A DNA stretch of 64,000 nt, taken from contig JABVXV010000045.1 in NCBI GenBank assembly GCA_013365325.1, positions 248,001 to 312,000 on the forward strand, given 5' to 3'. The position numbers and the translations under genes were made by a program. Position 1 is the stretch's first letter, and each line of letters begins with the position of its first letter. The stretch comes from Dipetalonema caudispina. Taxonomy: Eukaryota; Nematoda; Chromadorea; Rhabditida; Onchocercidae. Below the pieces are notes generated by a model that saw nothing but the letters and a program-made list of their open reading frames with translations, searched no databases and was not told the origin of the DNA. Positions 1-11,936 of the stretch are shown here, one piece after another.

Positions 1-1880
1 TTCTTTACTTATTTAAAATTCTTTTTCTGTTTCGATCCAACTGTTTATAACGCGAGTGTTAATTGTTACTCTACCGAAGATTATCGCCGGTAGATTTTCA
101 TCACACTTCCCATGTCTGCTGCTAGTATTTGAGCAGAAGAGACGAAGAAGGAAAACTTTTGGTTGCTGGGACGGAAAGAGTTCTTGTTTTAGATTAAAAT
201 AATTTTCAATTGGTATAGCCTGCTTGTGTTTACCTGACCACTAATCGGAAAGAATTTTTGTTCAGAAACGGTGACACCGAGACAGTGATATACCAGTCAT
301 AACTTGTGTTACGCTTTATTTGGCTGTCTACGACTGATAGCATATGTTTTGTAATTGTAAAGCTTACGTCATTCTTCAAAACTATGAGAATCTAAAAGTG
401 CTTCGTTTTTTTTTCGGGAAAGGAAACTTTGAGATAGAAAGAGCCAGCAAATCAACTCGATATAACAGTTATTGATAATTCTTATAAATGCGATTGGTAA
501 GTTGCAATAAATTTTCAGCTTTTTTTTCTTACCGTTTCATTTTGAATAATTTTCTTTCTGCATTTCTTAACAAGCGAAAGCAGTAGTGATGAGATGAGTG
601 TGTTTTATTCAAGATGTTGTCGCAAGACTTTTTTCAAATATATTTTCTCGAATTTTTGCTGATGAGCTTTTCGAGGAAGGGAAAAAAGTGAAACGTATTG
701 CTATGCAGTAGAAGTTTGTTTGTGTAACATCGGTTGATTGTTTGTCGCTTTTATGTTTCTTTCTTTCTTTCAAAATCGTTTTGAAATCAGCGTTCATTTT
801 GTGTGAATCAGCAAATAATTGTGAGAAATGATTCTGCAAGTAGCAGCAACTTGAAGTGCAACTACTGCTGCTGTGTTACATTGTAGTAATTCCTTATCCC
901 AGTGGTTCGATCACTTAACCTTCATATATGGCTTCTAGACGGCATCGTTATAGCGAAATTTTGTTGATGCGAAACTTTAAGATTGACTGACTCTTCGCTC
1001 CCTTTTTCCTACTGTTTGGCTGAAAAGTTGAAGTAGTGACATTTCAGTAGCATGACAAATAACAGGACGGATATTCACGATTTCCATCCTAACATGATTC
1101 TGACCCTCACTCATGTTCTGGTCAAACAGTAATTAGCTGAAGTGGAAGTACTAGGAAGAGAGATGGGCTAAAAAACTATTCTTTGCCTGCTTTAGCAAGT
1201 TTGTCTTTCTCGATCACACTTAATTATTGTTGTGATGAGATGAAAGAAGAAATTGATGAAAACCTGTAAATACACATATAATTTGTATTTGTGATGAATG
1301 AAGAAAGTACGTTAGCTTTCTTCTCACTTTCCATGCAGATAACCGAAAGAAATTGGTATGATTAGTATGCGATGATAGCAGTGATTGGGTAGATGGGTAA
1401 GATTGGGAAATGAATTTCATTTTGATAGGAACAATACGGTATATTCAGTTCGCTTTAATTAGCTAGACGATAGATGACATAATGTATACTTATCTAATCA
1501 TTCTGTTGCTGTACTGTATAGGGGACGAAATAGCAGAGAGATTGTAAAGAGGACAGATCTGATGCACTTTCGCTTTGATTTGGTTTCATCTTTTCACTTT
1601 TTCATAAAAACATTTAAAAAGGTTTTTGCAAAACGTCCGCTTTGATTTCGTAACATTTGCCAGAGTGGTTGCCATAGGAGTGGATGTACATGTGAGCGTA
1701 CATTTGTTGTACCCGTTTATTGGCTTCCATCTTTTGATGGCAGTTCTCTTTTGTCGCTATGTATTAAGGATTCTTCGAAAGGCATTTTTCTGGGGAATTT
1801 CTCGGCTAATTGCTCTCAATTTCGTGTTTCACATTTTCTCATTTGTTGTAGAAAATGTAAAGTTTACTCATTTATTTCAG
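1..1880. other. Upstream region, no supported gene
   Basis: No confident exon is seen here. The only coding-like signal is ATG CGA TTG followed directly by a strong donor (GTAAGT) at 488-502. It is in phase with the candidate exon at 1881 and could be a tiny first coding exon of the gene to the right. This is speculative. Short open stretches elsewhere lack splice signals or amino-acid patterns that would support them. Confidence 0.3.
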
Positions 1881-2291
1881 AATCCGCAGCAGGCAAATTT
1901 GGATAACGAAATGGCCAATCTGAAGAATCAGCCAGTTGGTTTACATTTATCAAATTTGTCCTTTCCTCCTCTCTTACTCTTATTCCCTCTCCTCTAGTTC
2001 GAATAGATAGATAGCTAGACCGAAATGAATGAAAGTTATAGGATGAGTTAACTCCGGTGGCAGGAGTCGATTGAAGCCTTTTATTTGATCATACCACTTA
2101 TTTTGAAATATGATATCGCTAAGTCTAAAATTTGGCGCCACTTTGTCTTTTTTGCAATTTTCCAGGAAAAGTTTTCTGACAAATTGTTGAGCGATATAAT
2201 TTATAGGACAAATGCGCGATTGCAAAAAGACGTAAGGAGAATAAAAAGGCGAAAGAAGCAAAAAATAGTTATGTTGTTGAATCGAAGGATG
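1881..2291 (+). CDS. Candidate 5' exons of the gene at 7.2-11.9 kb
   Basis: Two exons are proposed. 1881-1934 follows a good TTTATTTCAG acceptor, contains an ATG at 1911, and can leave by a GTTGGT donor, the same hexamer used at 11612. 2207-2291 follows TTATAG and ends at GTTAGT. In this frame the second exon is rich in Lys, Glu and Ala (contains KRRKENKKAKEAKN). Its one leftover base is in phase with an exon starting at 7225 after a GATTCAG acceptor. A second frame, from an acceptor at 2165, is also open to 2291 and cannot be excluded. The link across the 4.9-kb intron is inferred from phase only. If correct, translation could start at 1911 or further upstream at 488. Confidence 0.3.
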
Positions 2292-2300
2292 GTTAGTTCA

Positions 2301-2322
2301 TTATAATATATATATATATTTA
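2301..2322. repeat. Short (TA)n tract
   Basis: An AT dinucleotide run of about 20 bases just downstream of the candidate donor at 2292. It is a simple repeat with no coding meaning. Confidence 0.7.
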
Positions 2323-3705
2323 TGTATGTATAAGCAAAATGCAGGCCTAGATTTTCTTGGGAAAGGCAGCGATTTTTAGACTTGTTTACAGGGTTGACCT
2401 TGTGGTATCTTTGGTTGTGAAAGTAGTAGAGTGCGATGATTATGAAAGTACATCCAACCTTTTGGCTTTATATACTTCTCCCATTTCCTTCTCTTAACCT
2501 TATCTCTTATCACCGATAATTACCATCATCTCCTTGTCATCCTTATCAATCAGTCATTTACCATCCTACATCATTATTATCTTCATCGTCCATTGTTCAT
2601 GCCGTACCGTCTATCATTAGTGGTACAGACAGTGTGAAGGTGATTAGCACTTACGGAAGAAACATTCCCTGAAAATATTTGTCCCTTCGAATGAATCATC
2701 CAAAACGGGAAACCAACCGGTAATGTGTACAGAAGAATTTACTGTCTATAATTCATTATTCAGCCTTCTTTCAAGATGCTAATTGTACATTGACCTTTTC
2801 TATGGTCATATCCAACTCTTTGAATAATTCTCTTAAGTCTTAGAAACAAAAAAAAGGAGCAAGGAAAAGCGAGAAGGAAGGGCGTACAAAATCTATAATT
2901 AATTCATAGTTTTATGTTTATAGCTGAGAAAGAAGACCTGTAAATTTAGTTCATGTTACTTTATACACTGCATATCCACTGAAACTCTAAAGGTGAAATA
3001 ATATATTTAAAAGTCCAATCTCAGTAATAAATACCATTATTCCTCGAATTTTCTTCAACCTAATCCTTAATTTTTAATGAACTCTAGTTGTTTTTTTCAC
3101 TTTCAAATGTAACAATAATATTTAGCTGACGAAGCTTGAAATACTGTCTACAAAAACTTAATATAAATTTTTATAATAATTCAAGTTATTGACTGTTTTG
3201 AATGCAGATAAAATCAAACAAATTGATACTTTTTCAACCTGAAACTGTGCTCAATTAATACGAATCTGTTCTGTAAGCCTGCTTGTCATCTAAATACATA
3301 TTGATGCATTTCTTTTCTCATTCGATGTTATTCTCCTCGCACATGAATTAAGGGATGTATAATCTAGGAGCCAAGCTGGGCTAATGCTTGACTTGCCAAG
3401 CAACTCTGCTCTATGCGCCCTTGTATAATGCTGTCATATGTACAGGTGTTTTGTTTGCGCATATGTAAATAGATATTTTTCATCTCCTCATCTACATTAA
3501 TTTTTCTCACTGTTTGGCTTATTTTGATTTTTTTCTTTTTGTTTAAAGAATAATATGTGCAGATCAAGAAGGGTGTGAGGTGGTCCGTCTTTTGCTTATC
3601 ATAGGACAAGTACTTTGAAACAATGATGTCATTGGATCATTTTGATCTTGATTAAAACCAATGACATTAAAATGTAGAAAGTTGGATTTCCTCACCAAGC
3701 TATGT

Positions 3706-3726
3706 AAATATATATATATATATATT
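3706..3726. repeat. Short (TA)n tract
   Basis: A run of AT dinucleotides about 20 bases long in non-coding DNA. It is likely to vary in length between individuals. Confidence 0.7.
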
Positions 3727-4380
3727 TCTTTGGTAAAATTAATTTCATAGCTTAATCTTTCCGATTGAATTGGGAATTCAGGCTGTTTTCGTTCCATTGT
3801 CTTGATTCGATTCCCTTTTGCCTCCACAGCTTCGTAATTTCATTTGTGGTTAGATGAAGATACTAAGGGATTTCATTTCTTGCAAGTAAAAGCTCGCCAT
3901 TAAATGAGACTCTCGGCTTGTGTGTTTTCTTTTAATTTGAACTTTATATTGAAATAATGTATATGAGCCATGAATTTCAGAAATTTCACTGTAGTTCTTA
4001 CGGGGTTATCATTTATTACTTCGAAATTCAGCGATTAGTGGAATCAAGCTTCGGTTCTGTTTCTCTTTTTATATTCCTTAGGAGCTGCATTTTTTTCAAG
4101 AAAAGTCCAGTGGCTGAGAATTAAACATATAATGACTAACAGGCATTCATCTATTCCTCTTGATCCAAATCGCCGCATTTTACGTGACAGTTTTCTGAAT
4201 TGCATGTGAAATACCGAAAGAATGGTGAAAGTTTGAAAATAGAAATGTTATTGTTGGGTCCAGTAATTTATTGCTTTTCCTATTAAATCTTTCGACTTTT
4301 CGTCATTGAGTGCGACAATAAGTATCAGATATCGTGTCAATTACCAGCTGACTGGTAGGCTCTGTTGTTTGTTCACAAAA

Positions 4381-4698
4381 CTAAACAACAATCAGCGTGT
4401 CTTCTGAAATCGCTAAACAGGTGGATGATAACTGATTGATGCTATGTGAACGAATGATAGCATCTTGGTCGTTAAATTTTTCAGAAGTTCTTTTATTGAG
4501 CCTTTCTGAAGATACAAATCGTTTTTCGCTGCTTCCATTCCAGGATTTGAAGCTATCACAATATTGTGTCACCGATTCTGCGGCGGAATTTATTTTTTTA
4601 AAAGAAACGATACTGTCGTATTTCATCTCTGAACTGTCTACAAGGAAAAATGAGTTATGTTTTGGTCGGTTAGCAATGAGTAGGAGACCTTGTAATCC
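4381..4698 (-). CDS. Orphan candidate terminal exon
   Basis: A minus-strand frame of 105 residues plus stop begins exactly at a good TTTTCTCAG acceptor (4699-4707) in phase 0. It reads as a Ser/Asn/Lys-rich polypeptide with no recognisable domain. No neighbouring minus-strand exons, start or polyadenylation signal could be assigned, and much of the same interval is also open on the plus strand. It could be the last exon of a small nested gene or a chance open frame. Confidence 0.17.
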   Translation of the reverse strand, partial: GLQGLLLIANRPKHNSFFLVDSSEMKYDSIVSFKKINSAAESVTQYCDSFKSWNGSSEKRFVSSERLNKRTSEKFNDQDAIIRSHSINQLSSTCLAISEDTLIVV

Positions 4699-6529
4699 CT
4701 GAGAAAACAATGATGTTTTTGATAAGATTAGTCAAGAAATGAGTCCAGCGATCTGTCTACAATTCTTAGGCTAATAATAAAAAGCATTAACTAAGGTGTT
4801 ACTGATTCAACGAGCTATTAATGGACATAAACTAGTCTGAAGTACAACGCAATCGGTAATGTCTTATCGTTATTGTAAATATAGAATGTTATCATCGAGT
4901 TATCATCAAGGCGATTGATGGTTTTTATCAACCCATATCTGATGTGCATTATTCGTGGGATATATATGTGTGCATCTTGTTTAGGGCATCATTATTTGAT
5001 TTCGATTTCGTCTGAAAAATTCTCTCACAACAATTAATGGGTTATTCTTACGTTTTACATTTGCTATTACTTCCGCTGGTTGTTTTAGTTAATAATCAGT
5101 TAGTTTTTGTTCAGGCAATATCATCATTTTTTCTGATTGATTGATTGTTTAAGATTTCTTCCTCATAAGATCGATCATAAGATTTACTCTCCAGATAGAA
5201 AAAAATGTGGTACGGCAATTACTCGTTAAATTATACTGTTGTTTCATCACAGAAAAAAATTGGTTGTTTTTCACGATAGTGCCACTTTGATTCATCCGGA
5301 GTTGTAAAAAATGTAGAATTTTTAAGCACATCTCCAGCTAGAGAAATGAAAGGTAAGATTTGTTGTGGTTCAGCATCATCGTATTTTTCCCGATGTACAT
5401 TATTCGTCCAATATTATTGGAATAATCAGTAATTAGTGATGATAATGATGATAGTGCAGTAATATAGTGCATGTTCATGTGAAAGTAACAACTTTTATAA
5501 AGTGTGGTAGCACTGAAAAAGACATGCACCACTGTCAAAGTTTATGCTTCTGTTTTATGTTGATGAGGCACATTAGATGTTAATATACACACATACTTCT
5601 ATGTATCAGAAAATATTCCTTGTGTATTTCATAAGTTAGTGAATTTGTTTTTACTAATTAAAATGTATATAAAATTTTCTGCTCAGCATTCTCCCTCAGC
5701 TCTTCTACATCTACATTCCATCTTTTTAAGTTTCTCCTCTATTCTGATTTCAAATTCTGATTAAATAGAAAGGAGAGCTTCAATGTTTGCATATTGTCGA
5801 AGTTGCAAGCAGTACTGCAGATCTTTGCACTTCGACACGAGCAGTAACGCATGCCTTTGCATTTCTGCTTCTGCTGGAAACATTGTTGTTGCCCTCTAGT
5901 TCAGTATTTTGTGGAAGTTGTTAAATTATGGTAGATTTATGGATATTGTTGTAGTATAAATTGGTGCGGGATATTTATATATGACTTATAAGTAAAGCAA
6001 TTTTTGAGAAGAAAGGTTGAAAAGTTTTTGTTCAGCCTATTTTCTTATTGGAGGAAAGAGGAGAAGCTGTGGGAAAAATGGCTAGCATCCATGCTAGCAG
6101 TCAGAGTGATATGTGATAATGTCTTTGGAGTTAAGAACGTTGTTGAAATGATATTTGTTGGAGAATGAACTGCAGTAATAAAATTCGAAAAAAAGTGGGG
6201 GAAATGTGTTGTGTTCTTCCATTCCTGTGTGCAATTCCGTAGATGTTTACACAAAGAGCGATTGCTGATAATGAAACGATGAAGCTTTTTTTTTCAGTGC
6301 GATACCTTTTAATTGGATATTCTAGCAAGTCTGAAATTCTGAAAGACTTGGCATCGAAGCATGTCAAAAGCCTTCCGGTATATTCATAAGATTTTCATCT
6401 ACTTTTATACGGTTTTGTATATAGATATTAAACGTTTATGCATCAGTCGTTAGTTATAAAAGTGTTACTCGAAATAAGGAGCTTTATATTTTATAAAATT
6501 TTTCAGCACCAAATTTGAAAGAAAATCTA

Positions 6530-6545
6530 TACACACACACACACA
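6530..6545. repeat. (CA)n microsatellite
   Basis: An ACAC run of about 15 bases in non-coding DNA. A similar run lies at 7032-7046. Confidence 0.7.
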
Positions 6546-7031
6546 TAAATCTCGATTTGCATTTTGCATTTTAGCTCCCTTGCAATAGATACAGATTACT
6601 TCATCCCGTTTCAGTCATTTTTTTCTCTTCCCTCCATCTGTTCCTCTTATTTCCCACTCTTTCTAATTCGTTTGTTTAGTATATCCAGGATAATAAGAGC
6701 TGGAAAACAATTCACTTTAATTTATTATCATTTCCTGTTATCTTTTTTATCTATAATAGCAATAATTTTGCATCTTAGCTTTACTTCGTTCTTTTTTCAA
6801 ATTTTTTTTTTGTGGGTTTTTTTGTGCACACTGTTGGAGATGTGATGTAGAGGATAAGAAGAAATAATCGTTATCAGATGAGGGCTGGAAGTTCGATCTC
6901 GCTTTCCCGCATTAAAATCTTATTAATATCATCGATATATTCACTGATTTCTAGGAGCCATTCCTCTTGCCGTAATACAGCTGTGAAATTGTTTGAACGA
7001 CTTGAAAAACTAGTGGATATAAAATTTTGAT

Positions 7032-7046
7032 CCACACACACACACC
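7032..7046. repeat. (CA)n microsatellite
   Basis: A short CACACA run about 180 bases upstream of the exon at 7225. Confidence 0.6.
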
Positions 7047-7224
7047 CTATATAAATATGTAAGAAGAATATTTGGTAGTGGAAGTCTAGTAATGAAGTAG
7101 TTGATTAAGTATTTTTATAATCCGATCCCGGATGTTGCTTTCCGTTGGAACAAAACCTTGACAAGAAGGGTTCAAATCAATAATTTGGTTGATTGTTCTC
7201 CCAATTTATACGACACTGATTCAG

Positions 7225-10200
7225 GGTATATGGGTAATTTATCACCTGAGGAGATACTGAAGCGGATCGAAGGCGACAGCAAAGGAAAAGCCAAGGGAAA
7301 TCAAAAGAATGGAACAAATGGGTCCAAGGTATTTACTTCCTTTCAAATGAAGTCTTTTTCTGACATTTTTGAAACCGAACAGTCGCGAACCTTTTGGAGG
7401 AGATGGTTCAGATGAGTTGTTTTGCAGCGTATACCCATCAATCCATATCTTGCTAGGTCAATGGGTAGTATGCTTTGAGGTTAGTGTGTTGTATGAATGA
7501 GTCTATGATGGCAGTCGACCACAAGTCGCTGTACTGCTATGAAGTAATTGTTGTGAAGTACCACATAATGGCACATTTCAAACTTGCCACCATATCGCTT
7601 TTTCCTTCCCTCCATCCTTTTTCCTTCCCTTTTCTCTTTTCCCTTAATTTATTTCCGCCGAATTTCCTCCATCTTTTTCGACTTCTTCCATTTTCCCTGT
7701 CTTCTCCAGGTACCATACTCTACTACTATTCATGTTAGTGATGATGCCAGATCGATATTCACAAGATTTATAGATATTCTCATTTTCTACTAATAGTGCA
7801 ATTATTAGTAACATTATTAGATACTGTTCATAGTAAATGTGCGCAACTGTTCTGAATTGTCATTACTGCAATAGATGAACGTGTCACAATTGCATTAAGT
7901 ATAGTGCGATGGATTTATTCCTGTTTGTCGTAGGTTACTCTGGTAATATCTGCATAGGTGTAGAAAATTGCTTCTTTTCATTTTTCAGGATCACTCATCA
8001 GTTATAGCGAACGGCTCAAAAAGTAGTGGCGGTCGTAAAAGGGGCGACAAAAAAGATAAGGTTCAAAAAACTTGTATTACTTGATTTAAGTTATTTTGAT
8101 AAGGAGGGATACTAGAGATTTACTGCAAAGTTCATACTTGCTTATTTGTTTTGTGATTCTTACTCTAGATGCTGATTTTGAAGAAAGAAGAAGGATTGTT
8201 CAAAAGACTTAAATATCTCTAATTAAAAGTTCTGCTTTCATAGGTCAAAGTATCACTTATGATTAGATAGGAATTTTTAATTTATTGCTTCCGATATGAT
8301 ATTTTGCATCTCATTTTCAGCAGGCTGCAAGACGCTCTGCCATCACCGATAGAGAGGTAGTTGAACTCTCAGCCAAAATGGAAACATTAAATATTGAAAA
8401 AGCGAAGGCAATCGTTGTGACGGGAACTACCATTGAATCTATTGAATCTAAACATGGACCATCGGCGATGGAGACGAGAACATTGAAGGTGTCTTCCCTT
8501 GGTTTAGTTGGATCTTAGCTGTACTCTATACATTCTTGGAGATATTATATTCCATGAAATGGAGTGAAAAGAAGTTGTTGAAAGCGGGACGAAAAAGTTT
8601 AAAAAGGAAACTGAAAATGAAAATCAGTGTCTTTATGAGTTGATAGAGAGTTCATAGTTAAAAGTTAAGGGCGAAATAACTACATTCGTGAGATTTTGTT
8701 CATAATTTCCTATGTTCGAAGTTGGTATTTTTTTTGTAGGTGGAAGTCGCATCGTCACCACAAAGCGATAAGGTTGAGGAGGCCGGAAGTGGTGCTATGA
8801 CCACAGCGAAGAACATGGTAGATGAAGGTGTGGATGATGAGGAACAGTATCTGAGTGCCGACGAAGGCGCTAATTCCAACTTTTCTGATGACATAGTATG
8901 TTTTTTAGATTAATTATGATTCAAATAACTATAGATAAAGAAGCATTTACTCCATGAAGTTACTTATCATTCTCTTCTAAATAAAAATTAAGAGATATTG
9001 CAACTCTTTGAAAAGGCATAATTTGGCAATTAGTTTCGAAATTTAAAATGATTTACATTGGCTTTAATAGAGATGTTGTGGTTTCTTGTGGTTCTAATAT
9101 AAAGTACGTATGTTTTTAGAAAACTGAGTTACAGTATCATACGGATGAACAATCCGGTGCTTCTGGTTCACGCGACTTCATAAGTGATGGCGCCAACTAC
9201 CGTGCTGATGATGAAGAAATAAATCCTTTACCAGTGACATCCGAAGAATCCGAATTTATCCAAGTCACTGCTAGGAGTAAGAGGAGAGGCACTGCTGCTA
9301 TGGTTCAACATCAACAGCAAACTATGGCATCAGGAACGGATAGGAGGAACGTGTACTTCAATAGGTATGGTAATGATATGAGGTTTCTCCACAGCTTAAA
9401 GTACGATTGGAAGGATGTGAGGTTTAGTAAATTGTAACCTTTCTGTTAATGGCATACAACTTCATAAAAAAGCTTAATAAATGGATGACATAAATGTTCA
9501 TTTCCATTAAAATCTGAAATATTTTAATCTGTAAAAATGTCATTCCATTATTTGCAGCGTGATAGATCGAGGTGCTAGAACAAATGTAAGGCGTGATGCA
9601 GATAGGCTGAGACGAAGTTCAATACAACTGCCACCAGACTGCCGTAGAAATCAGCCATCTTCACGTGGAAACACTTCCCCATCACCGATTGATTGTGAGG
9701 TTTGTTCATGCTTGTTCATTCTCTTAAAAGTTTAATCCTTATTTGGGTTAGTAAAATGTTGCGGTATTACTCCGATCCAGCTTGATAGTTTGAGAGTGAT
9801 CAATAATAGGAAAAGAAGGAATTTATGGTACAAGAAAAACTAAATTATTTTGACTTTTGCGATACGTATTGCGGACATTTGGGAAGAGAATATCTTTTTT
9901 TTTTTTTGATTCAGCACCAACCTATTTGTTTAGTATTATCATCTTTTAAACTTTTTGAGAATTTGCATTGTCAGAATAGTGAGATGAATGAAGTCTTCGT
10001 TTAGGGTGCTAGTGGAAAAGATCAAACTATCGGTACTAGTGGTAGTGCTCAGCCACAGCAGCAACGACAACAGCAACATCTTAAATTTGCTACCTCAACA
10101 TCGATGAGCAAGAAGAAGTGTGGGTTACCATCTTCTCTTCAAACAAGTCGTGCAGCATCTCCTGATCGTCGTAGTAGTCAACCGCTAGCTTTAAAATATT

Positions 10201-11936
10201 CTGTCGCTGCTGGAAGCGTAAGTAATTAGTTCGATTTAAACTTTTTTGCATTCAAAGATTTTCCCAAAATGAAGGCATCTTTGCATTTTTTGTGGCAAAA
10301 TTGGACTCTTCCTGTGCTGGACCATTAGATAAAGGATTCCATTGCTGAGTTTGCTTGTTTTCTGCAATCTGGCGTTCTCTTGAATAATCAGTTTTATAAA
10401 ATTTTAGTTGCAGAGTAGTTCTTCACTGGCTGTTGCATTTCTTTCGGAAGGTTTATCAGAAGTGAAACACAAAATACCGGTTATTACTGCTGCTAATATA
10501 AAAACTCCAGGTTTGTAGCTTCAAACGGAAGAAGTAGTACATTATTGAAAATTTTCATGGTATTTCCTATGGTAGTGTGCTTCGACCTATTGAAATCATT
10601 AATTTTACTATAATTTTTTGAAAATCGATTTAAGATGTTTTCTTCAGCTCAACAATCTTGGGCAGATATTGCCAAACGGCGATTGTACGATAACGCTGAA
10701 ACACGTCTGAATGAAGCACCTTATACATCGTTGGATTATCGCGCATCGATCAAAGAAGAACACTCCATTAGTGGGACTTTCATTTCTGGTGAATTTGTGT
10801 CACATAATATATTTGATGTAATGCTTTTGTTAAAGCTCGACAATTCTCGACTTTTTGTCTTATTTATGGAACAGATTGAAGACTGTTGAGCTTCTTGTTT
10901 TTCAGGTCATGTGGAAAGCGCGAAAAAGCCAGAACGCAGTGAGCAGAAGCGAACAGTAAGTGTGGAAGCGGTAAGCAACGACCCAGCAGTGAAAGATTAT
11001 TCCTTCTTTTTTGATCCAAACGAACCAACTGGAACAGTATCGGAAGGTATAGTTGATTTTGTTGGTTTGTATGAAGGTGACGATGAAATTTCATGACAGG
11101 CGTAACTTGCACTGATTTCAAAGATTTATTTCAAAAGCAACATATTCGCCTTTCAGAATTAGAACCGAAGAGTCTCAAAACTGTACCAAAAGAAACAGAC
11201 GAAGATTCGAAATCTTTCAAGGTACGTGCTTTGTATAAAGTTTGGAATTTCAAAATTTTCGCTTGTGTGCTGGAAGACTTAGGCTTTTATAAGTCACAGT
11301 GCAATCAAATTCACTCGAGTTAGTCAAAATATGGTAAGTATTCCTGTATTTGCAATGGTGAGAAGTTATCCCAGTTGTGGCTGATTTCAAGCTCTATAAT
11401 TGTGGAACCTCCAGTGGTACTTTATGGAAATCATTATGATTGCAGCCTCGACGTTCCGGCATAGTGCTCAATTTGGATGGAGGTCGACAAGTCGTTCTTC
11501 CGGAAAGTGATGTAATAGCTGCAGGTCCTCCAATCATTGTCGACATAAGGCAGCGACCTGAAGTAATAACAACGACTGAGATGTGGAGATATTTTACGGG
11601 AGATCCACTTGGTTGGTTCATTCATTTCAATCTCCTGAAGTTTGGTGTGAAAGCTATCAAGTTCAGATAATGGAGATTTAAATTAATCGAAAATTTACAT
11701 TCCTGAATTTGAGCTAATGTATATTTTGTATTTTCTGAGTGCGGAAAAATAATTATAAAATTTTGATTGAAATTTCAAATTACTTATATTTCTCTTTTTT
11801 AGTAATAGTGACATACAGGGAGTATAAAAGACAAAAAGAGAGGTCAGAGCAGCAAGATTGGGTATCAAAAGAACACGAAGAAAAGAAAGCAGAAATGGCA
11901 AAGAGGAGTGATAAGGGGGAAGGAGGGTCGAAATGA
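7225..11936 (+). CDS. Unrecognised basic, low-complexity protein (13 exons)
   Basis: Exons by splice phase: 7225-7328, 7989-8060, 8321-8488, 8740-8895, 9120-9364, 9558-9699, 10005-10217, 10414-10510, 10648-10788, 10906-11046, 11157-11221, 11446-11611, 11803-11936. The summed frame closes at TGA 11934-11936, giving roughly 615-660 residues depending on the 5' end. I do not recognise the family. Visible features are a Lys/Gly-rich stretch (GGRKRGDKKDK), an acidic region in exon 4, a basic patch (RSKRRG) in exon 5, a glutamine run (QPQQQRQQQ) in exon 7 and SWADIAKRR in exon 9. A compact segment in exon 12 contains ITTTEMWRYFTGDP and leads into a charged, helix-like C-terminus (EYKRQKERSEQQ). No signal peptide or membrane segment is seen. 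The composition suggests a largely disordered nuclear or RNA-associated protein (inference). The donor at 11047 is the least certain junction; the exon could extend to about 11096. Confidence 0.72.

Larger units (their letters stand above)
2292..7224 (+). other. Probable long intron or intergenic DNA
   Basis: This 4.9-kb stretch holds AT-rich sequence, short (TA)n and (CA)n tracts and no exon that I can tie to a gene. If the 5' exons at 1881-2291 belong to the gene at 7.2 kb, it is that gene's large intron. The frame that runs into the exon at 7225 stays open back to 7101 and reads plausibly as protein, so the exon may begin earlier, for example at 7110 after a weak TTAAG acceptor. Confidence 0.4.

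Noticed and set aside
928..990. Short frame MASRRHRYSEILLM with an eIF4E-binding-like YxxxxL-hydrophobic motif
   Set aside because: The frame stops after 20 codons and no usable donor precedes the stop, so it cannot be joined to later exons.
1626..1997. 123-codon plus-strand hydrophobic open frame
   Set aside because: Only the part after the acceptor at 1880 looks exon-like. The upstream part lacks a start context and reads as intron.
6885..6912. T-loop-like GTTCGAT sequences (also near 905) suggesting a tRNA
   Set aside because: No matching D arm, anticodon arm or acceptor stem could be paired around them.
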